A stretch of DNA of 64,000 nucleotides from Clostridium beijerinckii. Its GTDB lineage: Bacteria; Bacillota; Clostridia; Clostridiales; Clostridiaceae. The stretch covers positions 715,501 through 779,500 of the forward strand of contig CP029329.1 of NCBI GenBank assembly GCA_003129525.1. The letters run 5' to 3'. The first letter of the stretch is position 1; the number at the start of each line of letters is the position of its first letter. The translations under genes were made by a program, and so were the position numbers. Positions 30,267 to 39,017 of this stretch are shown piece by piece. Below the pieces are notes generated by a model. That model was not told where the DNA came from and made no database searches. It saw nothing but the letters and a program-made list of their open reading frames with translations.

Positions 30267-30524
30267 TCACACTCCGCAAATCCATGCCTCATACTCATTA
30301 ACATCGTCTAACATATATTCGAAACCTAATTTGGAATATTCTAGGTTTATTTCAGCCATTTCTTGATAACCCTTTTTCATTAATTTTTCAAAATCAGCTG
30401 AAAATCCTTCGTTAATATATTGTATTAACGATTTCTCCATAATTCCACTACTTTTTTTAATTTTATTATTTTTTATATCTCTACTTTTCTTGTTTTTCAT
30501 ATTATTCAGCTTAATTATTGACAT
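30267..30524 (-). CDS. MazE/EndoAI-like antitoxin with unusual basic N-terminus
   Basis: 85 residues. The C-terminal half ([20 protein letters not shown]) resembles the toxin-binding tail of Bacillus EndoAI. The N-terminal half, where EndoAI has a ribbon-helix-helix (IxISLP pattern), is instead a lysine/asparagine-rich stretch ([18 protein letters not shown]) with no clear beta-strand. It neutralises the MazF encoded next. The ATG follows GGAGGCG. Autoregulation through DNA binding is typical; whether this variant still binds DNA is open. Confidence 0.75.
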   Translation of the reverse strand: MSIIKLNNMKNKKSRDIKNNKIKKSSGIMEKSLIQYINEGFSADFEKLMKKGYQEMAEINLEYSKLGFEYMLDDVNEYEAWICGV

Positions 30525-30565
30525 ATTTTCGCCTCCATAGCAGTAAAAAGTTCTTTATAACTATG

Positions 30566-30633
30566 ATTATATTGCAAATTATGTCAATTTGTCAAAGGAT
30601 TTGTCTTACTTATTTGTCACTTATTTGTCACTT
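30566..30633 (-). promoter_or_regulatory. mazEF promoter with four ATTTGTC repeats
   Basis: Minus-strand TTGACA (complement of 30590-30595) and TATAAT (30566-30571) with an 18-bp spacer. Plus-strand ATTTGTC occurs at 30587, 30599, 30612 and 30623, at 12-, 13- and 11-bp steps, about one helix turn each. The first overlaps the -35 element. This looks like a multi-site operator. Confidence 0.55.
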
Positions 30634-30761
30634 ATAAGATAATTCTTTGTTTTTATCATTTTTCCCATAACTTATGTATGTATTTTAGGTATCTATAACG
30701 TTAGTATATCTTTTTTTAATGCTAATGCTGGCTTGATTTCAATTTAATAAACTTATTTTAT

Positions 30762-31391
30762 TTAAAATAAATTATCATTCAAATTTTTTTCTTTTTTGAA
30801 ATTTTTATAAGTTATTATAACTCTTTCTTTATTATTCTCATCTAGAATTCTCAATAGAACCGGAAGCTTTGTATTTTTATCTACATAAAATTCTGCCCTA
30901 CTTAAATGTTTATTTTTACTATTATATTTCATATCTACTTGTAAATAAATTCCTTCACCCCATTCAGCCTTAACTTCTTTGATTTCACAACTCTGAGGAT
31001 TTGATAAAATATTCTCTATAAATGATAATGGATAGATTATATCTATATTTTTATCAAGAATGTATTCCTCATCTTCTTTTCCTTCTACTTTAATCTCTTC
31101 ACCTTTGTAAACCTTAACTCCTCCAAGTCCATCCTTAAATTCTATTCTTGATCCTTTCTCAAAACTATAATACTGCATTGTGTTTTCCTTAAATTCTGTT
31201 TTTGAATTTTTAAATACATATTCAACTGTACTGCTATAGCATTTTGTATTTTTCAATTCATTTATTATCTCTTGATTTGAAGGCGTAATTATATTCCTAC
31301 ATAAAATAATGAATAAAATTATAAAGATTGGAACAAAAATTAAGATTCCTATTATCATTTTTTTGCTAAATAAAAGTTTTTTTAAATTCAT
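30762..31391 (-). CDS. Membrane-anchored LolA/GerS-like protein
   Basis: 209 residues. N-terminal membrane helix (about 12-31) ending in a cysteine, but without a proper lipobox (IIILC rather than LAGC), then an extracytoplasmic beta-rich domain with EYVFKNSKTEFKENTMQYYS and the late HLSRAEFYVDKNTKLPVLLR typical of LolA-fold proteins. Clostridial GerS and GerS-related proteins have this build and act in spore cortex degradation. The spacing before nnr and acpS is the usual clostridial one. Function inferred from fold, so moderate confidence. GGAGG precedes the ATG. Confidence 0.5.
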   Translation of the reverse strand: MNLKKLLFSKKMIIGILIFVPIFIILFIILCRNIITPSNQEIINELKNTKCYSSTVEYVFKNSKTEFKENTMQYYSFEKGSRIEFKDGLGGVKVYKGEEIKVEGKEDEEYILDKNIDIIYPLSFIENILSNPQSCEIKEVKAEWGEGIYLQVDMKYNSKNKHLSRAEFYVDKNTKLPVLLRILDENNKERVIITYKNFKKEKNLNDNLF

Positions 31392-31512
31392 AAGTCCTCC
31401 AAAGATTTATTACTACATATTACTATTTATGAAAATCTCTAGACTTTTATTCTTAATTAAGACATATGAAAAAAATATTAAGTAAAATATGTGGTGTATA
31501 TTTTTACTATGG

Positions 31513-33021
31513 TTAACTAATAATATAGTTAATTTCTTTAGGCAATTCATTTATAATATCCCTTGCATTTACTATGTAAGCTTGCTTTCCTAATTTATCA
31601 GCTATATCTCCATGAACATAAGCCCCTAAAAGGGCTGCTTTCTCTAAATCAACACCTTGTGATAGAAATCCATTTATTATTCCTGTTAATGCATCTCCCA
31701 TACCTCCAGATGCCATTTTACTATTTCCTGTTGGATTTATATAAGTGTCTTTCCCATTCGAAATTACAGTATTATATCCTTTTAATAAAACAACTATTCC
31801 ATATTTCTGTGCAACTGTTCTTACTATATTAGTTCTATTACATTCCACCTCTTCAACAGTTATCCCTAAAAACCTTGCCATTTCACCCGGATGTGGCGTA
31901 ATAATTGCTCTACCTTTTAAATTATCTAATAAATATTTATTTTCTCCTATCAAAGTTATTCCATCTGCATCAATTACAACTGGGCATTTACTATTTTTAA
32001 CAACTTGTTCTAATAATTTTTCTTCCCTATGGCCAGTTCCAATTCCAGGTCCAAAAGCAATAGAAGTTGCACTTTTTATGATTTCGATTACATTTTTCTC
32101 CTCCAAATTCAAAGTCATAGCCTCTATGAATCTGCTCGATAACGCTTTTTGAACATCTTCATTACATATTAATGTTGTCAGTCCTGCCCCTGCTCTAACT
32201 GTACATTCCGTAGTTATATACGCCGCACCTATAAATCCCATTCTACCTGCTACAACTAATGCTCTACCATAATTCCCCTTATGACCATAAACCTTTCTCT
32301 TAGAGAGCAATTGTTTATATTGCTGTTTTTCTAAAATGTAAAAATTTCCGGAGTTAACTCTTTTAATATTTTCTGGTATCCCTATTTTTAATATCTTCAT
32401 ATTTCCAACACAATTTATTGCTTTATAATTTAAAAATCCTTGTTTTACAACTTCAAATGTATATGTAATATCAGCATGTACTGCAATTCCTCTCTCAATT
32501 CCTGAATCACAATCCAAGCCTGATGGAGTATCAATTGATACTATAAGCTTCCCATATAGATTTATATCTTCTATAATGTTCTTAAATATACCGGTCAAAT
32601 CTCTGTTGAGTCCAACACCAAAAATCCCATCTACTACTACATCATAATTTTTAATATCATTAATTATATACTCATCTATATCTTTTTCTGATTTTATGAA
32701 CAAAAGATCTCTTTTATCAATTAATTTTTCTAATATATTAAAATTAATCCTAAAATCATCTGTATAATTTTGATCTTTACTTATAATATAAACCTTTACT
32801 TTTTTTCCCTTTAGTATCAAATGCCTACATAATGCTAGGGCGTCCCCTCCATTATTACCTTTTCCACATAATATTAAAAATGACTCACCTTTATCCACCA
32901 CTTCTTTGAATATACCTATTGCAGCATTCTCCATAAGTATAATCCCTGGAATTCCTATATTTTCAATCGTATTTTTATCCATTTCTTTGCACTGATTAGC
33001 TGAAAAAATTTCAAACATCAT
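31513..33021 (-). CDS. nnr: Bifunctional NAD(P)H-hydrate epimerase and ADP-dependent dehydratase
   Basis: 502 residues. The N-terminal YjeF_N epimerase half (about 1-215, with CGKGNNGGDALALCRHL and DGIFGVGLNR) and the C-terminal ADP-dependent dehydratase half (with VDADGITLI, TPHPGEMARFLG and NPTGNSKMASGGMGDALTG) repair hydrated NAD(P)H. Start: the first ATG at 33021 overlaps the acpS stop; the next codon is also ATG and has better spacing from GGAGGTGAT, so the true start may be 33018. It is translationally coupled to acpS. Confidence 0.93.
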   Translation of the reverse strand: MMFEIFSANQCKEMDKNTIENIGIPGIILMENAAIGIFKEVVDKGESFLILCGKGNNGGDALALCRHLILKGKKVKVYIISKDQNYTDDFRINFNILEKLIDKRDLLFIKSEKDIDEYIINDIKNYDVVVDGIFGVGLNRDLTGIFKNIIEDINLYGKLIVSIDTPSGLDCDSGIERGIAVHADITYTFEVVKQGFLNYKAINCVGNMKILKIGIPENIKRVNSGNFYILEKQQYKQLLSKRKVYGHKGNYGRALVVAGRMGFIGAAYITTECTVRAGAGLTTLICNEDVQKALSSRFIEAMTLNLEEKNVIEIIKSATSIAFGPGIGTGHREEKLLEQVVKNSKCPVVIDADGITLIGENKYLLDNLKGRAIITPHPGEMARFLGITVEEVECNRTNIVRTVAQKYGIVVLLKGYNTVISNGKDTYINPTGNSKMASGGMGDALTGIINGFLSQGVDLEKAALLGAYVHGDIADKLGKQAYIVNARDIINELPKEINYIIS

Positions 33022-33389
33022 ATCACCTCCATCACTGCATAAGCTGTTGCATTTTCTTTACTATGTGAAATACTAACATGCATATTAAATTCTTTTATAT
33101 CTAATAATTTATAAATCTTATAACTCAAATTTACAATTGGTTTTCCTAACTCATCTCGCAATACTTCAATGTCCTTTAATCCAAAGCCTCTAAATCCTGT
33201 TCCTAACGCTTTGCTAATTGCTTCTTTAGCTGCAAAATTCCCAGCTATTACATTACCCTTGAATCCCTTTAATTTGAAATATTCAATTTCATTATACGTA
33301 AATGATTTCTCAAGAAAACTACTAGTTCTCATCATTACCTTTTCTATTCTATTAATTTCTATTATATCAGTACCAATTCCAATAATCAT
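33018..33389 (-). CDS. acpS: Holo-[acyl-carrier-protein] synthase
   Basis: 123 residues. Transfers the 4'-phosphopantetheine arm from CoA to a serine of acyl carrier proteins. Motifs: GIGTDIIEINRI with the magnesium-binding aspartate, and NFAAKEAISKALGTGFRGF with the second metal ligand glutamate; ISHSKENATAYAV at the end. The gene overlaps nnr at its 3' end, the common Gram-positive arrangement. A ribosome site GAGAGGCGGC precedes the ATG. It probably also serves the DltC carrier encoded 3 kb away. Confidence 0.95.
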   Translation of the reverse strand: MIIGIGTDIIEINRIEKVMMRTSSFLEKSFTYNEIEYFKLKGFKGNVIAGNFAAKEAISKALGTGFRGFGLKDIEVLRDELGKPIVNLSYKIYKLLDIKEFNMHVSISHSKENATAYAVMEVI

Positions 33390-33461
33390 AATTTGCCGCC
33401 TCTCTTAGTAATATCTTACCATATATTAGCGTAAATATTTAATTATTGCTATACTTTAATG

Positions 33462-33797
33462 CTAGTTTATAGCTTGTTCTTGTATCCCCACATCAAATTC
33501 ATAAGCATGCTCATCTACATAGCTCCCTATGATATCAATTAAATGGAGAGGTGACACTTGATTATTGTACAACTTAATGAGTAGTTGTTTTACCTTATAT
33601 CTATGAGGTGAAATTATTTCTATGTTCGCTCTTTCCAAATTTATATTTTTTAAGCCCACATAATCTTCTCTTTCAATTTCAATTCCATATGCTATTATTC
33701 CCCTATAGTCTTTTTTTATAAGTCTATAAGCATACCTAAACTCTACATCATCATCTCTATTAATAGATGTGTATTCCTCAACCAAATTCATACCCAT
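33462..33797 (-). CDS. Conserved hypothetical protein (possibly DUF6514)
   Basis: 111 residues, soluble, with the pattern RYAYRLIKKDYRGIIAYGIE and a C-terminal HLIDIIGSYVDEHAYEFD. It resembles a small family of about 100-residue clostridial proteins that I associate, with limited certainty, with DUF6514. No function is known. AAGGAG precedes two possible starts, the first ATG (33797) and a second one two codons later. It lies 72 bp upstream of acpS on the same strand. Confidence 0.6.
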   Translation of the reverse strand: MGMNLVEEYTSINRDDDVEFRYAYRLIKKDYRGIIAYGIEIEREDYVGLKNINLERANIEIISPHRYKVKQLLIKLYNNQVSPLHLIDIIGSYVDEHAYEFDVGIQEQAIN

Positions 33798-34082
33798 TCA
33801 ACTCCTTAATTAATAATTCTTAATTACATACTTATACTAGCACATAATATATTAATAAATTGTCAAAGCATGTCCGCTATTTCAAAGTTTATATATTTTT
33901 TTATTGACAATAAAACATTTTCCTGAAGCTTTTATAACATATAGATACTTCAAGCTTTCATAATTATAATTTAATTTGTCGAATTCAATTAACATTAGTT
34001 TTAGTTTTATAAGAATAGAATTATATTTATGAACCTAAAGAAATGGCGGATAAACAATTTATGTGCATTATATTGTGCAAAT

Positions 34083-34109
34083 AAAAAAAGAGCTATCAGC
34101 TCTTTTTTT
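34083..34109. terminator. Bidirectional intrinsic terminator
   Basis: AAAAAAAGAGCT-ATC-AGCTCTTTTTTT: a perfect palindrome with A- and T-runs, effective on either strand. Confidence 0.85.
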
Positions 34110-34327
34110 ACCTCATAATCTCTTTTTTTGTTTAACCATAATCGAAAAATAACTTTTAGATATCGTTTACATATCTATTATAACACACTATATTCTAAAC
34201 GCAACACTTTTTATGTAAATATCTTTTATTTCCTATTATTTTTAATATAATCCATATATTTTTATTAGTAATAGTTATTTTTGTGCTTTTTATTTTTCTA
34301 GTCGCATATTTATTCCTTTTAAATCAA

Positions 34328-34372
34328 AATAAATAGTATGTTGAATATTAATATTGCATCATACTATTTATT
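34328..34372 (-). terminator. Hairpin downstream of ssb
   Basis: AATAAATAGTATG pairs with CATACTATTTATT. It lies 37 bp after the ssb stop on the minus strand, as expected for its terminator. Confidence 0.65.
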
Positions 34373-34408
34373 CTATATTAAGGCATATTCAAATATAATT
34401 TATTACTT

Positions 34409-34750
34409 CTACAAAGCCTGTGTTTCATTCTTATTATTTTCAAGGAATTTAAAATCCTCTGCCACAACTTCTGCTATATATTTTTTATTTCCATCTTTGT
34501 CCTCATAACTACCAGTTCTAAGTCTTCCGCTTAACGTTATAAGACTTCCCTTTTTCATATACTTGACTATAGCCTCTGCTTTTTTACCCCAAACTATAAT
34601 TGGAATAAAATCTGCTTCTCGAACACCATCAGGTAGTCTAAAATTTCTCTGTACAGCAATTGTAAATTTAGTATAAATTTTATCACTATTTTCACTATGT
34701 CTTAGTTCAGGGTCTTTAACAAATCTCCCTAATAATATTATTTTATTCAT
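34409..34750 (-). CDS. Single-stranded DNA-binding protein (short paralogue)
   Basis: 113 residues. OB-fold with the SSB signature MNKIILLGRFVKDPELR, FTIAVQRNF, and FIPIIVWGKKAEAIVKYM. It lacks the long flexible tail and the acidic DDDIPF-like tip of the main replicative SSB (about 150-170 residues; here it ends NNKNETQAL), so it is probably a secondary SSB of the kind encoded apart from rpsF-rpsR. AGGAGGT precedes the ATG. It stands alone between two gene-free gaps. Confidence 0.88.
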   Translation of the reverse strand: MNKIILLGRFVKDPELRHSENSDKIYTKFTIAVQRNFRLPDGVREADFIPIIVWGKKAEAIVKYMKKGSLITLSGRLRTGSYEDKDGNKKYIAEVVAEDFKFLENNKNETQAL

Positions 34751-34842
34751 ATTTTACCTCCTGAGTATTTTTCATCTAAAGTTATATCCACTTCAGTGAT
34801 TTATATTCATTGAAAATAAAAATTTCAGTAAATAAAATGCAT

Positions 34843-35703
34843 TTATTTATAATCTAGTAAATGCATTTTATTTTTAATTTCTACTGTAACAAAATTTATT
34901 TCTACACCTATAATAATTATCATTGATATGAGAAATAACCAAGTCATAAGTATAAATACAGCACCCAAACTTCCATAAAACCTAGTATAATTATTGAAGT
35001 TATCAATGTAAAAGGAAAATCCAAAAGATACTATTATCCAACCTACTGTACTGAATATAGACCCTGGAATCACTTCTTTCCATGTAAGCTTTTTAGTTGG
35101 TGCAAGCTTGTAAATAGTTGCAAATATGATTATCATAATAATAAATATAAAAGCATATCGAAATATGTTCCAAACAATAAGTATAATCTCATAAAATTGA
35201 TTAGTATTTTTAATATATTCACTTATTACATTTCCAAATACTAACATAGTTAATGCTAGTATAATAATTAATGCTAATGCCACTATTCCTAACATGGAGA
35301 TAATTGAAAGTTTAATAAAGGATCTATTTTCTTTAAAATCATAAGCCTTATTCACGCTTTTAATTATAGCTTTAAAAGCAGATGATGCTGTCCACATCAT
35401 TAATATTATGGATAGTCCTAATAATCCTGTATATTGATTATCAGATATTTCTTTCACTGTTGACTGTGTTAATTCCAGTATTCTTTTAGGTAAAACAATA
35501 CTTAATCCTTCTAATATTTGACCAGAACTTAAATCACTGAATCCAACTAATGTCATTAAAAATAACATAAATGGGAAAAAAGACAATACTAAATAATATG
35601 CTAATTGAGATGATAATGCAAATACATCATCCTTCTCAATTTTAGCTATAAGGTGTATGAATAAGTTTAATTTATTCCTCAATTTTAAATCTACATTTCT
35701 CAT
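34843..35703 (-). CDS. YihY/BrkB family membrane protein
   Basis: 286 residues with six membrane segments. Family motifs include LSSQLAYYLVLSFFPFMLFL, LLGLSIILMMWTASSAFKAI and FYGSLGAVFILMTWLFLISM. The family was once called RNase BN, which is wrong; its actual role is not settled. It follows, on the same strand, the dlt operon after a strong terminator, so it is transcribed separately. Confidence 0.87.
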   Translation of the reverse strand: MRNVDLKLRNKLNLFIHLIAKIEKDDVFALSSQLAYYLVLSFFPFMLFLMTLVGFSDLSSGQILEGLSIVLPKRILELTQSTVKEISDNQYTGLLGLSIILMMWTASSAFKAIIKSVNKAYDFKENRSFIKLSIISMLGIVALALIIILALTMLVFGNVISEYIKNTNQFYEIILIVWNIFRYAFIFIIMIIIFATIYKLAPTKKLTWKEVIPGSIFSTVGWIIVSFGFSFYIDNFNNYTRFYGSLGAVFILMTWLFLISMIIIIGVEINFVTVEIKNKMHLLDYK

Positions 35704-35872
35704 TTAATCACCATTTCTTATTTTTATTTCTACCTATTGATCAAATTTTATTGATTATTACAAAGTATAGAATAATTTCTTTAATCTATTTTATTCTATA
35801 TTTATAGATTATATACAATATTGCACTATCATTATACATTTTCTTATGATCGTTGAGTATTGTATAATTATA

Positions 35873-35909
35873 AAAGTGGTTACCCTAAAAATTTTAAGGT
35901 AACCACTTT
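35873..35909. terminator. Terminator of the dlt operon
   Basis: AAAGTGGTTACC pairs with GGTAACCACTTT, 12 bp, with an AT-rich loop; located 37 bp after the dltC stop. Confidence 0.8.
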
Positions 35910-35946
35910 AAAAATATACTACATAGTTATATTAGAATGTAATTTG

Positions 35947-36180
35947 CTAATTTAGTTTACTATTTAGAAATTTAACTAAATTATTTACTGTTGCCATATC
36001 CTTTTTTTCTAAATCTGTTGGTTGTAATCTTAATCCAAAGACTTCTTCAATCTTTAATAATACTTCTATAATTCCTAATGAATCAAGTAATCCAGCTTCA
36101 AATAAATCTGCATCCCTTTCTTCTGAGATATCATCATTACCAGTAACTTCAATTAATATGTTTAGTACTTTTTCTTCCAT
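35947..36180 (-). CDS. dltC: D-alanyl carrier protein DltC
   Basis: 77 residues, an acyl-carrier-type four-helix protein. The phosphopantetheine attachment serine is Ser34 in LLDSLGI. DltA loads it with D-alanine, which DltB and DltD then pass to teichoic acids outside the membrane. It is the last gene of dltD-X-A-B-C and starts 12 bp after dltB with a strong AGGAGG site. Confidence 0.95.
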   Translation of the reverse strand: MEEKVLNILIEVTGNDDISEERDADLFEAGLLDSLGIIEVLLKIEEVFGLRLQPTDLEKKDMATVNNLVKFLNSKLN

Positions 36181-36192
36181 TAAATTCTCCTC

Positions 36193-37338
36193 CTACTTAC
36201 TATATAAATATCCTGAAAATAGTAATAAACCAAAACATGCTATATGAAATGTCACGACTATTTGGATATATTGAAACCATTTCTCCTTTTTATGAGCTTT
36301 ATAAAATTTTGATTTGCGTTGATATATATCTGTACCCACCAATGCTAATCCTTGATAAAGTCCATAAATAATATAATACCATTTTAAATCATGCCATGCT
36401 CCCATAACAAGCATCGTTATCATTTGTCCGATATGTGAAGCAATAATTCTATTTTTAAATCTCTTATTTCTCATGCTATTTAATACAAATCTTGAATATA
36501 TATAATCTCCAAACCATTTTGACAATGATATGTGCCATCTAGTCCAAAATTCCTTCATATCCTTACTCAAAAATGGCTTATTAAAGTTTTCGGGTACTTT
36601 TATACCCAAAATATGACTTGTTCCTACTGCAAAGGCAGTATATCCTGCAAAATCAAAAAATAGATATAAGCTATATGCATACATATAATTCAAAGAATTC
36701 ATAAATGTTATATCAGTTGGAATCTTACTCATCCATAATGCACTAATTAAATTAGCAATAATAAATTTATATACTATGCCTCTAATTATACGTTTTATAC
36801 CCAAATTTAAATAATCACTTATATATTCTTTTTTATCTATACTTTTTTCTAAATCAGCCTCAAATCTTCTTGACCTGTCTATTGGCCCACAACTTAGTGT
36901 TGGGAAAAATAAAAAGAAATATAAGACTTTAAATATATTTACTTCCTTAATAGCTCCATCATATATTTCAATAATCATTTGTATAGCTTTAAAATTAAGA
37001 TATGAAAGACCTATAAATCCTATACTCCGTTCAATTGTTATAGCACTTATTTTGAAAATAATTACTGGTAACATAGAACAAAATAAAGCAAAATAATATA
37101 AATACTTATTGTCTGTCTTTTTTCTCAAGACAAAATACACTTTAATTAATATAATTTCTGCTACTAAAAACAGTGGAAATACCTTCCCGATTCCCATAAT
37201 TGCTATTATCATTAAAATTGATATAAAAACACCATAATATTTAATCTGTTTTTCTAATAATCCTAAAATAATAGCTGGTATTAAGGCAATTATTAATACA
37301 TATAAATAAAAATAATCACCATATTGAATTAGTGTCAT
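36193..37338 (-). CDS. dltB: D-alanyl transfer protein DltB (MBOAT family)
   Basis: 381 residues, about eleven membrane segments. MBOAT motifs: FPTLSCGPIDRSRRFE, FDFAGYTAFAVG, MKEFWTRWHISLSKWFGDYI and the catalytic histidine in MGAWHDLKW. DltB moves D-alanyl groups across or through the membrane from DltC. Its ATG overlaps the dltA stop (ATGA). Confidence 0.95.
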   Translation of the reverse strand: MTLIQYGDYFYLYVLIIALIPAIILGLLEKQIKYYGVFISILMIIAIMGIGKVFPLFLVAEIILIKVYFVLRKKTDNKYLYYFALFCSMLPVIIFKISAITIERSIGFIGLSYLNFKAIQMIIEIYDGAIKEVNIFKVLYFFLFFPTLSCGPIDRSRRFEADLEKSIDKKEYISDYLNLGIKRIIRGIVYKFIIANLISALWMSKIPTDITFMNSLNYMYAYSLYLFFDFAGYTAFAVGTSHILGIKVPENFNKPFLSKDMKEFWTRWHISLSKWFGDYIYSRFVLNSMRNKRFKNRIIASHIGQMITMLVMGAWHDLKWYYIIYGLYQGLALVGTDIYQRKSKFYKAHKKEKWFQYIQIVVTFHIACFGLLLFSGYLYSK

Positions 37339-38849
37339 TTTAATTCCTCCATAAGTTTCTTTCTGTCAATTTTCCCATTAGTATTTAATGGAAAATCATT
37401 TAAGATTTTTATATTTCTAGGAATCATATATGACGGTATTAACTTTTTCAATTCATTTTTTATTAATGTTGCATTTTTCAAATTTGATAGTTCATTCTTA
37501 TCATTAAGAACTATAAATGCTGTCAAGTGTGAGATTTTATGTTCTTCATTAGAAACAGGAAATACCACTGCATTATTTATATTTTTCACTTTTCTTAAAT
37601 TATTTTCTATGTCTTCAATTTCAATTCTAAAACCATTTAATTTTATTTGGAAATCTTTTCTACCACAATAATATATTATACCATTTTCATAATATGCTAA
37701 ATCCCCAGTCTTATATCCTTGTTTACCTTTTTTTGTTTTAAAGAATACTTTGTTTGTCATTTCAGAATTATTTAAATATCCTATACTTATGCTATCTCCG
37801 ATTGCAACAAGTTCACCTTTTTCCCCATCTTTTAATTTATTTCCTTGTCCATCAACTATATTTAACTCACAACTATCAATTGGATATCCTATAGGTATTC
37901 CTTTTTCGCACTCCATTATATCTTGATTGATATTTATTGCTGAAATTAAAACAGTTGCTTCTGTTGGTCCATAACCATTTATAATTTTAGCATTTGGGAA
38001 TCTATTCATTAAGTTTCCAACTAATTTCTTTGTTAATACTTCCCCTGCAAATATAAATTCCGATAATTTATTTATTTTTTCATTATTAAAATCATCAAAT
38101 TTACTGCATATTTCCGCTAGTGCCGGTGTTGATACCCAGTAATCTATATTAGATCTTGTTAATTCACTAAATAATAATTTTAAATCTTCTAAAGTATCCT
38201 TGTTTAAAGTAAACAAAGTCTTTCCATTACCTAATCCCATATATATAGGAATTACTGATACATCAAAAGAATATGATACTTGATTTAAAACTGTCTTTGG
38301 ACTTTCATCAAATTCAAGAAATTCTTCAAACCACTTAGTAAATGAATCAATATTTCTTTTATTTATTTGCACACCCTTTGGCTTTCCTGTACTTCCTGAT
38401 GTAAATAATATATAGCAATTATCTTCATCTTTTACCCAATTATCTTTAGATGGTACTTCATTTATAGGCATATTAAAAATATTATCTACTTCATTTTGTT
38501 TTATTTCTAATTCATCCTCTAACTCCAAAAAATCATTGGTGAAGTTAAATATAATTCTAGGTTTTACTTCCTCTATTATTTGTTTTATTCTAGATTCTGG
38601 GAATGTCACATCTAGTGGCACATATGCTCTTCCAGATTTCAAAGCTCCTATCATTACTGGTAAGATATTATTTTCCTTGTTACCATAAATAATAATTGGT
38701 CTTCTATCCTCTTTAAATTCTTTTAATAAATATATTGCTATTTTATCTGAATATTCTTTTAGCTGTTTATATGTCAATTGTTTGTCCAAACATTTAACAG
38801 CTACTCTGCTAGTTTCTGAAAACCTATCAATACCTTCTAATACTTTCAC
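37335..38849 (-). CDS. dltA: D-alanine--D-alanyl carrier protein ligase DltA
   Basis: 504 residues, an adenylating enzyme. It activates D-alanine with ATP and thioesterifies it to DltC. Motifs: ILFTSGSTGKPKGVQI (A3), INGYGPTEATV (A5), YKTGDLAYYENG (A7), GRKDFQIKLNGFRIE (A8) and NGKIDRKKL with the catalytic lysine (A10). The start is GTG at 38847-38849 after GAGGGATG. Upstream is dltX, downstream dltB with a 4-bp overlap. Confidence 0.96.
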   Translation of the reverse strand: MKVLEGIDRFSETSRVAVKCLDKQLTYKQLKEYSDKIAIYLLKEFKEDRRPIIIYGNKENNILPVMIGALKSGRAYVPLDVTFPESRIKQIIEEVKPRIIFNFTNDFLELEDELEIKQNEVDNIFNMPINEVPSKDNWVKDEDNCYILFTSGSTGKPKGVQINKRNIDSFTKWFEEFLEFDESPKTVLNQVSYSFDVSVIPIYMGLGNGKTLFTLNKDTLEDLKLLFSELTRSNIDYWVSTPALAEICSKFDDFNNEKINKLSEFIFAGEVLTKKLVGNLMNRFPNAKIINGYGPTEATVLISAININQDIMECEKGIPIGYPIDSCELNIVDGQGNKLKDGEKGELVAIGDSISIGYLNNSEMTNKVFFKTKKGKQGYKTGDLAYYENGIIYYCGRKDFQIKLNGFRIEIEDIENNLRKVKNINNAVVFPVSNEEHKISHLTAFIVLNDKNELSNLKNATLIKNELKKLIPSYMIPRNIKILNDFPLNTNGKIDRKKLMEELK

Positions 38850-38870
38850 GATATCATCCCTCTAATACTA

Positions 38871-39017
38871 CTAAAATTGACTATATACAAATGGCAAATC
38901 TGATGCTGAATAAAAAAAATAAACTACTAATGCTGCTACTAGTATAAGTGTTAAGCTTATTCCTCTACTTAAATCTTTATTTCTTGCTAAAGTGTTTATA
39001 AATTCCTTCACTTGCAT
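38871..39017 (-). CDS. dltX: Teichoic acid D-alanylation small protein DltX
   Basis: 48 residues, found by reading the gap between dltA and dltD. It starts MQVKEFINTLARNKDL, has one membrane helix (GISLTLILVAALVVYFFY) and ends DLPFVYSQF, the conserved C-terminal aromatic motif of DltX. DltX assists D-alanyl transfer at the membrane, with the C-terminal tail interacting with DltB and DltD. It overlaps the last 41 bp of dltD in another frame, so it is translationally coupled. A GTG two codons later is an alternative start. In most Firmicutes dltX precedes dltA, as here. Confidence 0.88.
   Translation of the reverse strand: MQVKEFINTLARNKDLSRGISLTLILVAALVVYFFYSASDLPFVYSQF

Larger units (their letters stand above)
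33798..34408. other. Gene-free region between ssb and the hypothetical gene
   Basis: 611 bp with no credible gene. It holds two strong hairpins described separately (34083-34109 and 34328-34372) and a lone TTGACA at 33904 with no well-spaced -10. A small RNA ending at the plus-strand terminator at 34109 is possible but unsupported. Confidence 0.4.

Noticed and set aside
33904-34109. A plus-strand small RNA from TTGACA to the terminator at 34109
   Set aside because: No -10 element lies at a usable spacing and no known RNA fold was seen.
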